From Methylocapsa sp. D3K7 (lineage in GTDB: Bacteria > Pseudomonadota > Alphaproteobacteria > Rhizobiales > Beijerinckiaceae), in assembly GCF_029855125.1 (NCBI RefSeq), contig NZ_CP123229.1, positions 434,001 to 498,000 of the forward strand: a stretch of 64,000 nucleotides of DNA, read 5' to 3'. The notes beneath the pieces were generated by a model that saw only the letters and a list, made by a program, of their open reading frames with translations, made no database searches and was not told where the DNA came from. This document shows positions 42,147-50,638 of this stretch, in pieces (position 1 is the first letter of the stretch; each line of letters starts with the position of its first letter). The translations under genes were made by a program, and so were the position numbers.

Positions 42147-42706
42147 GGTATGTCTCCTTACGCGGGCGCGGAGTTGTTAGGAAACTCCGGCTCGCAGGCT
42201 GCATCTGCCGCCTCTCACACACGGATGAAAACCCGCAGAGGCGACGCTGTGCCTGTCCCGGAACGGATATGCCGCACCGGACAGGGGGGTAGACCAAAAT
42301 TGAAGGAACCAAAAAAGGCGTTGCCTTCCTGCAATCCAAAATTCGTGTCGTAACCCCGTCTATGCTGGCTCACGCCACCGTTCCGGCAGGAACCGGATCG
42401 GCTACCGTTGAATTAAGCTTGAGTTCGGCCTGGAAGGACGACTCTCGCACCGGCAGTCTCGGACAAGACATGGCCGGAAGGGACAGGCGTCACCGCCTAT
42501 CCTCCAGCCTTACCTGCCGCGTCTCGAATTGCCTCACCTGGAGCAACTTTGCGCCAGAACCAAATTTGGCGGAACTTCGTGAACGCGGAAACTTTGTGAA
42601 TCCGGGGTTGCTATTTCCGGTCAACCCCGGTTCTCCTATCTAAACTGGTTGATCTGTCCTGCCAAGGGCTGAAATAAACTTTTCGGCCCCTGAGAAACAA
42701 AAGAAT
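42147..42706 (-). promoter_or_regulatory. rplA-rplJ intergenic region with probable L10 leader
   Basis: This 560-base gap has no supported gene. The 120 bases next to rplJ (to about 42270) closely resemble the conserved leader upstream of rplJ in other Rhizobiales, including the TAAGGAGACATACC ribosome-binding region. In bacteria the L10-L7/L12 complex binds such leaders to repress translation; that control is inferred here. Farther upstream are a terminator-like hairpin (42310-42328) and GC-rich paired segments (AGGCGGTGACGCCT near 42490-42503). Confidence 0.5.
42310..42328 (-). terminator. Terminator-like hairpin between rplA and rplJ
   Basis: On the reverse strand AAGGC-AAC-GCCTT is followed directly by a run of T (GCCTTTTTT). 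It lies about 380 bases after the rplA stop and about 165 bases before rplJ. It may end rplKA transcripts or act as an attenuator in the rplJ leader. Confidence 0.6.
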
Positions 42707-43402
42707 TCAAATCGTAAGCGTTGCTGGATCGACCTTGACGCCTGGACCCATGGTCGATGATATAGCAACCCTTTGAATGTAAGTGCCTTTTGCCCCCTGA
42801 GGCTTGGCCTTGGCAACCGCGTCCACGAAAGCCACGATATTTTCGATGAGCTTTTCCTGCGGGAAAGACGCTTTTCCAACGCTGCCTTGGACAATGCCGG
42901 CTTTTTCGACACGGAACTCGACGGCCCCGCCCTTAGAAGCCTTGACAGCACCGGTGATATCCATGGTCACTGTGCCGACCTTTGGGTTGGGCATCAAGCC
43001 GCGAGGACCCAACACCTTGCCGAGTCTGCCGACGAGCGGCATCATGTCGGGTGTGGCGATACAGCGATCGAAAGCAATGGTTCCGCCCTGGACACTGGCC
43101 ACCAAATCTTCCGCGCCGACAATATCGGCCCCCGCCGCGGTGGCCTCGTCGGCCTTGGCACCGCGCGCGAAAACCGCGACCCGCAGATTGCGGCCGGTTC
43201 CGTTTGGCAGATTGACGACCCCGCGCACCATCTGATCGGCATGTTTGGGGTCGACCCCAAGATTCATAGCGATCTCGACGGTTTCATCGAATTTCGTCGT
43301 GGCACGGTCCCGCACAAGCTTGACCGCCTCGGTGACCGGATACAGTTTGATCCGGTCGATTCCCTCGCGCGCCTTGCGCACGCGTTTTCCAATATGCGGC
43401 AT
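42707..43402 (-). CDS. rplA: 50S ribosomal protein L1
   Basis: This 231-residue protein of the L1 stalk also represses its own operon in many bacteria. It starts [20 protein letters not shown]. The L1 signature near residues 120-140 is [20 protein letters not shown], then PNPKVGTVT. The start ATG 43402 is 4 bases from the rplK stop; a five-codon upstream extension was rejected. Coupled to rplK. Confidence 0.97.
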   Translation of the reverse strand: MPHIGKRVRKAREGIDRIKLYPVTEAVKLVRDRATTKFDETVEIAMNLGVDPKHADQMVRGVVNLPNGTGRNLRVAVFARGAKADEATAAGADIVGAEDLVASVQGGTIAFDRCIATPDMMPLVGRLGKVLGPRGLMPNPKVGTVTMDITGAVKASKGGAVEFRVEKAGIVQGSVGKASFPQEKLIENIVAFVDAVAKAKPQGAKGTYIQRVAISSTMGPGVKVDPATLTI

Positions 43403-43406
43403 CGCC

Positions 43407-43835
43407 CTACCCCACAATCTCGAGGCCCATGGAACGGGCGGAGCCTTCTATCATCCGTGCGGCCGCATCGAGCGAGGCACAGTTGAGATCAGGCAATTTC
43501 TTTTCAGCAATCTCTTGGATCTGCGCTTTCGTGATCTTGCCAGCGAAACCCCGGCCGGTTGTTTTCGAGCCGGACTGAATGCCCGAGGCCTTTTTGAGAA
43601 AATAAGACACCGGCGGCAGCTTCATCTCGAAGGTGAAAGACCGGTCCTGAAACGCTGTGATCACAACCGGAATCGGTGTTCCTTTTTCCATCTGCGCGGT
43701 CCGCGCATTGAAGGCTTTGCAAAACTCCATGATATTCAAGCCGCGCTGCCCGAGCGCGGGGCCGATCGGGGGCGACGGATTGGCCGCTCCCGCCGGCACT
43801 TGAAGCTTCACGTAACCCGTGATCTTCTTTGCCAT
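43407..43835 (-). CDS. rplK: 50S ribosomal protein L11
   Basis: This 142-residue protein forms the GTPase-associated centre with 23S rRNA. It starts [20 protein letters not shown] and has [20 protein letters not shown], with ALGQRG invariant. The start ATG 43835 was chosen because GGGAG lies seven bases upstream; ATG 43841 is too close to it. Next upstream is nusG, 175 bases away. Confidence 0.97.
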   Translation of the reverse strand: MAKKITGYVKLQVPAGAANPSPPIGPALGQRGLNIMEFCKAFNARTAQMEKGTPIPVVITAFQDRSFTFEMKLPPVSYFLKKASGIQSGSKTTGRGFAGKITKAQIQEIAEKKLPDLNCASLDAAARMIEGSARSMGLEIVG

Positions 43836-44010
43836 TGCCATACTCCCATACAATGCCGGCCCTGGGCACGGCGGTTGTGGCCGTGGTGCGACGGATTCCG
43901 CCAGGCACGGCGGACCAATCTCCCACGTTTCATGTCGTCGGCTGCAAGCGCAACCGATGACAATATCTTAAACCTTAGTCTTTATTTTATATTCTAACCA
44001 TAAGGAAATC

Positions 44011-44541
44011 TTAGACTTTTTCTACCTGTCCGTATTCCAGTTCCACCGGTGTCGCGCGGCCGAAGATCGAAACCGCCACCTTGACCCGCGAACGATCCTC
44101 GTCGACATCCTCGACAATGCCATTGAAGGACGCGAAGGGCCCGTCCGCGACCCGGACCGTCTCGCCGATTTCAAAACTGATCGACGATTTGGGCCGGTCG
44201 ACACCTTCGGCGACCTGCCCCTTGATTCGCGCCGCCTCGCTGTCGGAAATCGGCATCGGCTTCTTGTCGGCGCCCAAAAATCCGGTGACCTTCGGCGTAT
44301 TCTTAATCAGATGGTAGATGTCGTCCGAGAGATCGCATTTCACCAAGACATAGCCGGGAAAGAATTTGCGTTCCGAATTGATTTTCCGGCCGCGGCGAAT
44401 CTCGACGATATGTTCGGTGGGGACGAGAATCTCCTCGAATTTGCCCGAAAGACCGCGCTGCGCCGCCTGCTCCTTGATGGATTCGGCGACCTTTTTCTCG
44501 AAATTCGAGTAGGCGTGAACGATATACCAGCGCATGCTCAT
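44011..44541 (-). CDS. nusG: Transcription termination/antitermination factor NusG
   Basis: This 176-residue protein binds RNA polymerase and Rho or ribosomal S10. The NGN domain starts MSMRWYIVHAYSNFEKKVAE and contains FFPGYVLVKCDLSDDIYHLI. The KOW domain near residues 128-150 reads VRVADGPFASFNGIVEDVDE. The start at 44541 or the Met two codons later are equivalent. It follows secE in the standard order. Confidence 0.97.
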   Translation of the reverse strand: MSMRWYIVHAYSNFEKKVAESIKEQAAQRGLSGKFEEILVPTEHIVEIRRGRKINSERKFFPGYVLVKCDLSDDIYHLIKNTPKVTGFLGADKKPMPISDSEAARIKGQVAEGVDRPKSSISFEIGETVRVADGPFASFNGIVEDVDEDRSRVKVAVSIFGRATPVELEYGQVEKV

Positions 44542-44704
44542 CGGAAAAATTTCAATCCTTTGCCTCTGTCTGCTCTAGAGGGTGATGGCGATCAACTACT
44601 TCAGATGTTACCTTAAGAAAAAATTGTAACCCACTCAGACAACAACATTCTTATGGGAAACTGATCTCTGTTGAAAAACTCCGGAATCTTTTGGACTCAC
44701 GGTT

Positions 44705-44896
44705 TCAATGACCCAGGCTCAAAATTCCCGTGACAATCAGCCGGAGGGCCCAATCAACAGCCACAAAAAAAAGACTTGCGAGCAAGACCATGAAAAGCAC
44801 CAAGACAGTCGTGATCATGGTTTCGCGTCGCGACGGCCAAGTCACCTTGGTGGCTTCGGTGCGAACCTCTTGAAGGAATTGCAAAGGGTTGGTCAT
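44705..44896 (-). CDS. secE: Protein translocase subunit SecE
   Basis: This 63-residue essential subunit of the SecYEG channel has the single-helix form. The cytoplasmic amphipathic part is FLQEVRTEATKVTWPSRRET (the KVTWPSR block is diagnostic) and the membrane helix covers about residues 30-55. It heads the secE-nusG-rplKA-rplJL-rpoBC cluster. No tRNA-Trp gene was found upstream. Confidence 0.95.
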   Translation of the reverse strand: MTNPLQFLQEVRTEATKVTWPSRRETMITTVLVLFMVLLASLFFVAVDWALRLIVTGILSLGH

Positions 44897-45151
44897 TGCG
44901 GTCGTGAATCATCCCGTTGAAGATACGCCCTAACGGGCGTCTGCCTGGGCGCGATTTCCGGCCGGTAAGCTCCGGCAGGCAATGAGGCACACAGAAAATG
45001 GCGCTGGCAAAAAAAATCAGGGCGCGAAACCCGAAGGCCGCGCGCCACAATCGAACTCTATAATCAAAGGGACGAGGAACGCAAATCCATTTTTTGCTCT
45101 CCCTTTTGCAAGCATCGGGGATTGGCGCGCGGGTTCAAAGCTAATGGAGTT

Positions 45152-45994
45152 ATGCCGCAAATGACCGGCGCCGGAACAAACCGAACGAAAACAAGTCTCT
45201 GTGGCGGGCCGGCGATTATTCTGGTGCGCCCGCAGCTGGCGGTGAACATTGGCATGTCCGCGCGGGCGATGGCAAATTTTGGTCTGGCCGATCTGCGTCT
45301 GGTATCCCCTCGCGAGGGCTGGCCGCGCGCCGGGGCTTACCGGAAAGGCGCCTATGCCGCGGCAGCGGGCGCCGTCCATCTCCTCGAATCGGCAAGGCTA
45401 TTCGACAGTGTCGAAGCCGCGATCCTCGACCTCAATTACGTTTGGGCGACGACCGCGCGTGAGCGGGGCCAATATAAGAAAATCTTAACCCCCGCCGAAG
45501 CGATGCCGGAATGCGCGCAAAAAATCATGACGGGAGAAAAGCAGGGCGTGCTGTTTGGGCCCGAGCGCACCGGACTTGCCAATGATGAAGTCGCGTTGGC
45601 CGACGCGATCATTACATTTCCAGTCAATCCCGCCTATGCCTCGCTCAATTTGGCGCAAGCGGTGCTTTTGACCGGCTACGAATGGATGCGGGCGGCGAGC
45701 GATGCCAAGCCGCCCTATGCCATTGTACAGCGTTCCCCGGCGGCGCCACGGGAAATGGCATTGTCTTTTTTCGATTATCTGGAATCCGAACTCGACCGTG
45801 CGGGTTTTTTCCGTCCCAAGTCCAAGCAGCCAGTGATGCGGCGCAATTTGCGCAACATGTTGCATCGCATGCAGCTGACCGAGCAGGATGTGCGCAGTTT
45901 GCGCGGCATGGTCGTCCGTTTGGTTGAAGGACCAAGAACGGGTGATGAGCGCACCAACAAGCCCGGCGAAGCACGGCCCGAAGAGGACGTCTGA
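45152..45994 (+). CDS. trmJ: tRNA (cytidine/uridine-2'-O-)-methyltransferase TrmJ
   Basis: This 280-residue SPOUT-class enzyme methylates the ribose of tRNA position 32. Blocks are PAIILVRPQLAVNIGMSARA (motif 1, Asn-Ile-Gly), GVLFGPERTGLANDEVALAD (motif 2) and NPAYASLNLAQAVLLTGYEW (motif 3 knot). The C-terminal extension ends RKLE-free but acidic. Start: ATG 45152, with GGAG just upstream; ATG 45161 and an upstream TTG (45122) are alternatives. It diverges from secE. Confidence 0.9.
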   Translation: MPQMTGAGTNRTKTSLCGGPAIILVRPQLAVNIGMSARAMANFGLADLRLVSPREGWPRAGAYRKGAYAAAAGAVHLLESARLFDSVEAAILDLNYVWATTARERGQYKKILTPAEAMPECAQKIMTGEKQGVLFGPERTGLANDEVALADAIITFPVNPAYASLNLAQAVLLTGYEWMRAASDAKPPYAIVQRSPAAPREMALSFFDYLESELDRAGFFRPKSKQPVMRRNLRNMLHRMQLTEQDVRSLRGMVVRLVEGPRTGDERTNKPGEARPEEDV

Positions 45995-46087
45995 CGTAGG
46001 GCAAACACGATACTCGGCGGCGCAATCCAGACTTAGTGGCGCCGCCATAAGCACCGTCCATAACGCATTATGTAAGGAACGAGCTCC

Positions 46088-46235
46088 CAATCGTACCAAA
46101 ACGTTTCACGTGAAACGTTTTTGTCCGATTGGGCCCAGAAACCTTACAAGGCCGCATACATTAGATGGCCTTAAGACGGGTGGGATTATGCCAAAATTTG
46201 GTGCTTTTGGTAGCCGGATGTTTCATCGTTGTTGG
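46088..46235. repeat. Dispersed intergenic repeat, copy 2 (intact palindrome)
   Basis: This copy matches 582-720 and fills the trmJ-HxlR gap. Its first 44 bases (about 46088-46131) are a near-perfect palindrome: CAATCG, AC and AAAACGTTTCAC on the left match the reverse complement of the right arm at 20 of 22 positions. Shared flanking blocks include CCTTACAAGGCCGCA, AAATTTGGT-like and GGATGTTTC. Copy 1 lacks the palindrome centre. Confidence 0.8.
46103..46116. promoter_or_regulatory. ParB-box (parS)-like palindrome core
   Basis: GTTTCACGTGAAAC is a perfect 14-base palindrome equal to the inner 14 bases of the common parS consensus TGTTTCACGTGAAACA; only the outermost bases differ (C/G in place of T/A). 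It sits at the centre of the repeat's 44-base palindrome. parS sites normally cluster near the origin with parAB, which are not in this window, so chance membership in a repeat family is the main alternative. Confidence 0.4.
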
Positions 46236-46258
46236 CTTGAACCGTTTTCCTCGCCCCT

Positions 46259-46582
46259 TCAACCATAATGTTCTCCCCATTTATGCAACGCTTTCAGAAC
46301 CGGGCCGAGGGCTTGGCCTTTGTCGGTGAGAAAATATTCGTAGCGGGGCGGATGTTTTTCGTACAGCCGCGTGGCAATGACGCCCTGCTTTTCGAGTGTC
46401 TTGAGCCGCGCAGACAGCGTGTTCGGCGCAACACCCGCGAGCCCGTCTGCAAGATCCTGAAACCGCAATGGACCTTTACGGAACAGATCCCGCAGCACGA
46501 GCAATGACCATTTCTCACCGATCACATCAAGGGCCTGAGCAATTGGGCAATTTTGATCATATCCGCTTGTCATGGACGACAC
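46259..46582 (-). CDS. HxlR-family winged-helix transcriptional regulator
   Basis: This 107-residue regulator has the HxlR pattern: CPIAQALDVIGEKWSLLVLR with the N-terminal redox- or effector-sensitive Cys, then FQDLADGLAGVAPNTLSARL (recognition helix) and wing YEYFLTDKGQALGPVL. HxlR proteins usually control a divergent neighbour. Here a membrane protein gene starts 172 bases away on the other strand, with AT-rich DNA between (TAGTTAG/CACTA-like half-sites). The effector is unknown. Confidence 0.9.
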   Translation of the reverse strand: MSSMTSGYDQNCPIAQALDVIGEKWSLLVLRDLFRKGPLRFQDLADGLAGVAPNTLSARLKTLEKQGVIATRLYEKHPPRYEYFLTDKGQALGPVLKALHKWGEHYG

Positions 46583-46753
46583 ATATCCCCCTCGATAAAA
46601 TGTTGCAATAAACTATTAATTGACAAGTCACTATATATTTTGTAGTTAGTAACCGTTGGCCTCTCCCGGCTTGTTTCTCCTGGACCAATGGGTGTTCAGC
46701 CGTCTGGAGATCCGCAGCGGAATTATCTTAAAACCCCACTCTGGAGGTGTGTG

Positions 46754-47512
46754 ATGATCGTTCCTGTCTATCTTCCTTATTACGTCAGCGCAGGCACTGC
46801 CGGCATGATGATTGTGATCATCCTTGGGCTGACGAGCGCTCTTCGCAAAGCCCAGTGGCCTGCCCGCGAGCGGGCGGCGGCGATCGGCACGGTCGCGGTG
46901 ATCGTCGGAGGGTGGTTTCTTTTGACCACTGCACTCGCCTGGTTCGATTTCTATCGTGCGGGCGCCGGACGAGCGCCGACGATTCAATATGGCATTTTCA
47001 TTCCGCTCCTCATTGGCGGAATCCTCATCTGGCGATCCCCGCGAGTCGCACACATCATCGATGCAGTACCGCAATCTTGGCTGATCGGAGTACAGCTCTA
47101 TCGCGCGCTCGGCGTGATTTTCCTGATCCTCTACGCAACGGACAAACTGCCGGGATTGTTCGCCTGGCCCGCCGGTCTCGGCGATGTGCTTGTTGGCGTT
47201 CTCGCCCCAGTCGTCGCGATCGCTTATGCGCGCGCCCCGGATAGAAATACCGATTTGGTCTTTGCTTGGAACCTCTTTGGCCTGGCTGACCTTATCGTCG
47301 CTGTAACGACGGGATTTCTTACATCTCCTTCGATCTTCCAATTGTTCGCCTTCAACTTGCCGAATGAACTCATCAGCCAATTGCCGCTGGTGCTCATTCC
47401 GGTCTTCCTGGTGCCCGTCTCAGTGCTCCTCCACTTGGCATCCCTTGCGAAGCTGCGCCGGGATGCCATACCGGCCACCACCCGTCGCGAAATTTCAGGA
47501 ACTTTGGCGTGA
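46754..47512 (+). CDS. Multi-pass membrane protein divergent from HxlR regulator
   Basis: This is a 252-residue protein with about seven hydrophobic helices (near residues 10-32, 45-68, 83-100, 110-130, 138-160, 172-195, 210-235). It starts MIVPVYLPYYVSAGTAGMMI. The ATG at 46754 has CTGGAGG six bases upstream, so the longer frame from 46688 was rejected. No conserved functional motif was recognised. The HxlR gene diverges from it, so regulation by that protein is likely. Confidence 0.75.
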   Translation: MIVPVYLPYYVSAGTAGMMIVIILGLTSALRKAQWPARERAAAIGTVAVIVGGWFLLTTALAWFDFYRAGAGRAPTIQYGIFIPLLIGGILIWRSPRVAHIIDAVPQSWLIGVQLYRALGVIFLILYATDKLPGLFAWPAGLGDVLVGVLAPVVAIAYARAPDRNTDLVFAWNLFGLADLIVAVTTGFLTSPSIFQLFAFNLPNELISQLPLVLIPVFLVPVSVLLHLASLAKLRRDAIPATTRREISGTLA

Positions 47513-47532
47513 GATCATATTTAAAATACCAC

Positions 47533-47556
47533 GCGGCCCGGCCGTAACCGGGCCGC
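47533..47556. terminator. GC-rich hairpin after the membrane protein gene
   Basis: A perfect 9-base stem (GCGGCCCGG and CCGGGCCGC) with a 6-base loop starts 20 bases after the stop codon. No T tract follows. It may be a factor-independent stop of low efficiency or an RNA 3' stabiliser. Confidence 0.45.
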
Positions 47557-47706
47557 ATCCTGAAGTGAACCCGCGATCCACAGGCTCGGCGCCATGATTG
47601 AATTGTCCACCGCCGTTCCGGCCAGACTGGAAAAAATCCAGTAGTTGGGCTACCGCATACATCATCGTTTCCGAAACCATCATTTTAAGCATTGCTTGAC
47701 CCGCAA

Positions 47707-48636
47707 ATGGTTCGCACAAGACCGGCCACGGCCGACCCCCCAGGTGATCCCATAGCCTTTTCTCCTCGCGTTCTGAGCATCCCAGCATCAGCGGCGGTCG
47801 GGACTGGCATCCTTTGGATGCTGGCCGCGACATGCCTGTTCGTCTGCCAGGACGCAACCTCCCGCATCTTGCTCAGAACCTATGCGGCGACCGAAATCGC
47901 CTTCGTTCGTTATATTGTTCACCTGCTGCTGGTGGCCGCTTTCCTCGCCTGGCACGACCCGCGCCTGATGATCTCGCGCAGACCGGCGTTGCAGCTTCTG
48001 CGTTCGAGCTTTCTCCTCGGTGCCACTTTGTTCGCGATGCTGGCGCTCAAGATCATGCCGCTCGTCGATTTCTCCGCCATTGTTTGGGTGGCGCCTGTCC
48101 TCGTCGCCGCGCTTTCGGTCTTCATCCTCAACGAACGAGTCGGCCCCGGTCTATGGGTCAGCGTTTTCACCGGACTTGCCGGCGTCTGGGTGATCGTTGG
48201 CCGGCCCGGCACGGATTTTTCGTTTTCCCTTCTGTTTCCGTTCCTGGCCGCGCTCACCAACGCGCTCTATCAGATCACGACACGGCTTTTGCACGAATCG
48301 GACTCGTCTCTGACGACTTTGTTCTATACGGCCATCGTCGGCGCCGTGTTCTGCGGGGGATTTCTGCCCTTCGTCACTGTGACGCCAAACCCCGCCGATG
48401 CTGGCCTGATGCTTCTTCTCGGCCTTTTCGGCGTCGCGAGCCATTTCTGTCTCATTCGCGCTTTTGCGGCGGCGCCCGCCAATATTGTGGCTCCGTTCGG
48501 CTACACGGCGCTGCTTTGGGCCATTCTGTTTAGTCTCCTGATTTTCGGGGAAATTCCCAATCCGCGAACCTTGTTCGGCGCCGCATTGATTGTCGGCGCT
48601 GGCTTGTGCATTTTCCTGCGCGGCCGCAAAATATGA
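47707..48636 (+). CDS. EamA/DMT-family transporter
   Basis: This 309-residue protein has ten predicted membrane helices in two EamA halves, for example LWMLAATCLFVCQDATSRIL and FLLGATLFAMLALKIMPLVD in the first, and SHFCLIRAFAAAPANIVAPF, then ALLWAILFSLLIFGEIPN, in the second. Drug/metabolite transporters export amino acids, metabolites or drugs; the substrate is unknown. ATG 47707 is used; the frame extends to a TTG at 47692. Confidence 0.88.
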   Translation: MVRTRPATADPPGDPIAFSPRVLSIPASAAVGTGILWMLAATCLFVCQDATSRILLRTYAATEIAFVRYIVHLLLVAAFLAWHDPRLMISRRPALQLLRSSFLLGATLFAMLALKIMPLVDFSAIVWVAPVLVAALSVFILNERVGPGLWVSVFTGLAGVWVIVGRPGTDFSFSLLFPFLAALTNALYQITTRLLHESDSSLTTLFYTAIVGAVFCGGFLPFVTVTPNPADAGLMLLLGLFGVASHFCLIRAFAAAPANIVAPFGYTALLWAILFSLLIFGEIPNPRTLFGAALIVGAGLCIFLRGRKI

Positions 48637-48794
48637 TTTCTTGGCAGATTTATTACGTTGAAAACGTCATGCAAAAAAGCAAGCATGCGATCCTGGGGAG
48701 GCCAAACCTTTGGCGGAGACACAGGACATGCTCTGGACGAGAGCGAAAAGTCTCATAGATGTCAGAGAGCAATCGGCCGGAAGGTAGTGAAGCG

Positions 48795-49403
48795 ATGGAC
48801 CATGGGACGCATGGGCAAGACATCCAAGCAACGTCGCCGCTGGACATCCGTTGCGCGCCCGTAGGGGTGCCTCTCGCCATTGTCGCCGCCATTGCTGAAA
48901 ATGGGGTGATTGGCGATGGGCGCGGACTGCCGTGGCATTTGCCAAGCGATCTTCGGCATTTTCGTCAAATCACCCTGGGCAAACCCCTGCTCATGGGGCG
49001 CAAGACCTTCGACTCGATCGGGCGGATCTTGCCCGGCCGCGAAACAATCGTTGTCACGCGGGACCGTGCGTTCCAGCCCTCTCCTGGAGGGGGGCAAAGC
49101 GCCATCCATGTCGCGCATGACCTCGAAGCGGCGCTGGCGCTGGCCGAGGCACGAGCGCGAGAGATGGGGGCGGAGGAGATCATTTTGGCGGGTGGCGGCA
49201 ATCTTTACGAAAGTTTGATCGGCCGTGCCGAGCGCATGCATTTGACCTTCGTCGATATCGCTCCCGCTGGCGCGGTCAGTTTTCCACAGATCGATTGGTC
49301 TAAATGGCTGGAGGTTAGCCGAGTCCGGCCCCGGCCGTCCGCGAAAGACGAGGCGACATTCGCCTTCGTCGATTTCGACCGCCGGCACTGCTTATCGTTG
49401 TAG
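48795..49403 (+). CDS. folA: Dihydrofolate reductase
   Basis: This 202-residue enzyme reduces dihydrofolate with NADPH. The core begins IVAAIAENGVIGDGRGLPWH with the substrate-contacting Trp and LPSDLRHF acid, then PLLMGRKTFDSIG, and EEIILAGGGNLYESLIGRAE. An N-terminal extension of about 20-25 residues precedes the core. The start is uncertain: ATG 48795 follows GGAAGGTAGTGAAG; ATG 48759 is in frame. thyA, the usual neighbour, is absent; hflK follows after 113 bases. Confidence 0.93.
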   Translation: MDHGTHGQDIQATSPLDIRCAPVGVPLAIVAAIAENGVIGDGRGLPWHLPSDLRHFRQITLGKPLLMGRKTFDSIGRILPGRETIVVTRDRAFQPSPGGGQSAIHVAHDLEAALALAEARAREMGAEEIILAGGGNLYESLIGRAERMHLTFVDIAPAGAVSFPQIDWSKWLEVSRVRPRPSAKDEATFAFVDFDRRHCLSL

Positions 49404-49516
49404 TTCCCTCGCGGCTCTCCTATATGGGAGTGGCTGACTCTATCCTTCGGGTTTTTGAGGCTGGCAACCCTGCGCATGCGTTTCGTTCTTGCGCGTCCTT
49501 TCATAAAGAGAATTTC

Positions 49517-50638
49517 ATGCCGTGGAGCAGTGAAGGCGGAAATGGCGGCTCTTGGAAACCCAGCGGTCCCGGACCCTGGGGACAAAAGCCGGGCGGGACG
49601 CCACCCGAATTTGAGGAATTCCTGAAGCGCGGGCAGGAGAAGATCAAACAATTCATGCCGGGGTCCGGCGGAATGGGAGGACGCGGCCTCATCGGCTTGG
49701 CTCTGGTCGGCACGATCGTTTGGCTTTTGTCCGGATTTTATACGGTTGGCCCGAATGAAGTCGGGCTCAACAAGGTTTTTGGCCGTTACACTGGCAAGAC
49801 CGGACCGGGTTTGAACTACAACTTTCCAATTCCGATAGGCAGCGTCGAGAAACTGCAAGTAACCGATCGCAATACAACCAATATCGGTTTCGCTTTCCGG
49901 CAGGACGCACGCTCGTTGAACGGGCAGGTCCAGCTTGACGTGGCAGAAGAAAGTCTCATGTTGACCGGCGACGAAAATATCGCCGACGTCAAATTCGTCG
50001 TGATCTGGCAGATCGATCCGGTGCATCCCGAGGACTATGCCTTCAATATCTCGAACCAGCGCGAAACAGTAAAGGCGGTGGCCGAAAGCGCCATGCGCGA
50101 AGTCATCGGCCGTGGCCAGATACAGCGAATTCTGACTGCCGAACGCCAAAAAATCCAGTCGGATGTGCAAGAACTCATGCAGAAAGTCCTCAATGGGTAT
50201 AAGGCCGGAATTCTGGTGTTGCAGGTGCAGTTGCAATCGGTCGATCCGCCCGAACAAGTCATCGCCGCCTTCAAGGACGTGACCGCCGCGCAACAAGATC
50301 AGAACCGTCTACGTAATGAAGCAGAAGCCTACGCCAACCGGGTCGTCCCGGAGGCCAGAGGCAAGGCCGCGGCTATTGTTCAGGAAGCGGAAGGCTACCG
50401 CCTTCAAACTGTCGCCGAGGCGACCGGTCAGGTTTCCCGCTTCAACCAAATCTACGAGCAATATAAGAAAGCGCCCGAGGTGACGCGCGAAAGGCTTTAT
50501 CTCGAGACCATGGAACGTGTGCTGGGCGGCATGGACAAGATCATTCTCGACCAAAGCGGCGGCCAAGGTCAGGGAGTCGTTCCCTATTTGCCGCTTGGCG
50601 CCCTGGCGCCAAGAGATGGCGAAGGAGGCCACAAATGA
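49517..50638 (+). CDS. hflK: FtsH protease modulator HflK
   Basis: This 373-residue SPFH/band 7 protein, with HflC, forms a membrane cage around FtsH. It has a Gly/Pro-rich cytoplasmic N terminus (MPWSSEGGNGGSWKPSGPGP), one membrane helix at about 57-76 and the band 7 domain (GFYTVGPNEVGLNKVFGRYT, NRLRNEAEAYANRVVPEARG). The start ATG 49517 follows AAAGAG; the longer frame from 49424 lacks support. The stop overlaps hflC by four bases (ATGA). Confidence 0.95.
   Translation: MPWSSEGGNGGSWKPSGPGPWGQKPGGTPPEFEEFLKRGQEKIKQFMPGSGGMGGRGLIGLALVGTIVWLLSGFYTVGPNEVGLNKVFGRYTGKTGPGLNYNFPIPIGSVEKLQVTDRNTTNIGFAFRQDARSLNGQVQLDVAEESLMLTGDENIADVKFVVIWQIDPVHPEDYAFNISNQRETVKAVAESAMREVIGRGQIQRILTAERQKIQSDVQELMQKVLNGYKAGILVLQVQLQSVDPPEQVIAAFKDVTAAQQDQNRLRNEAEAYANRVVPEARGKAAAIVQEAEGYRLQTVAEATGQVSRFNQIYEQYKKAPEVTRERLYLETMERVLGGMDKIILDQSGGQGQGVVPYLPLGALAPRDGEGGHK

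Noticed and set aside
42362..42643. 93-codon frame in the rplA-rplJ gap
   Set aside because: Lies opposite the rplJ leader region; Arg/Ser-rich without domain or ribosome-binding site; leader RNA explains the sequence better.
44897..45121. Search for a tRNA-Trp gene upstream of secE
   Set aside because: This is a common position for it in bacteria, but no cloverleaf or T-arm sequence was found.
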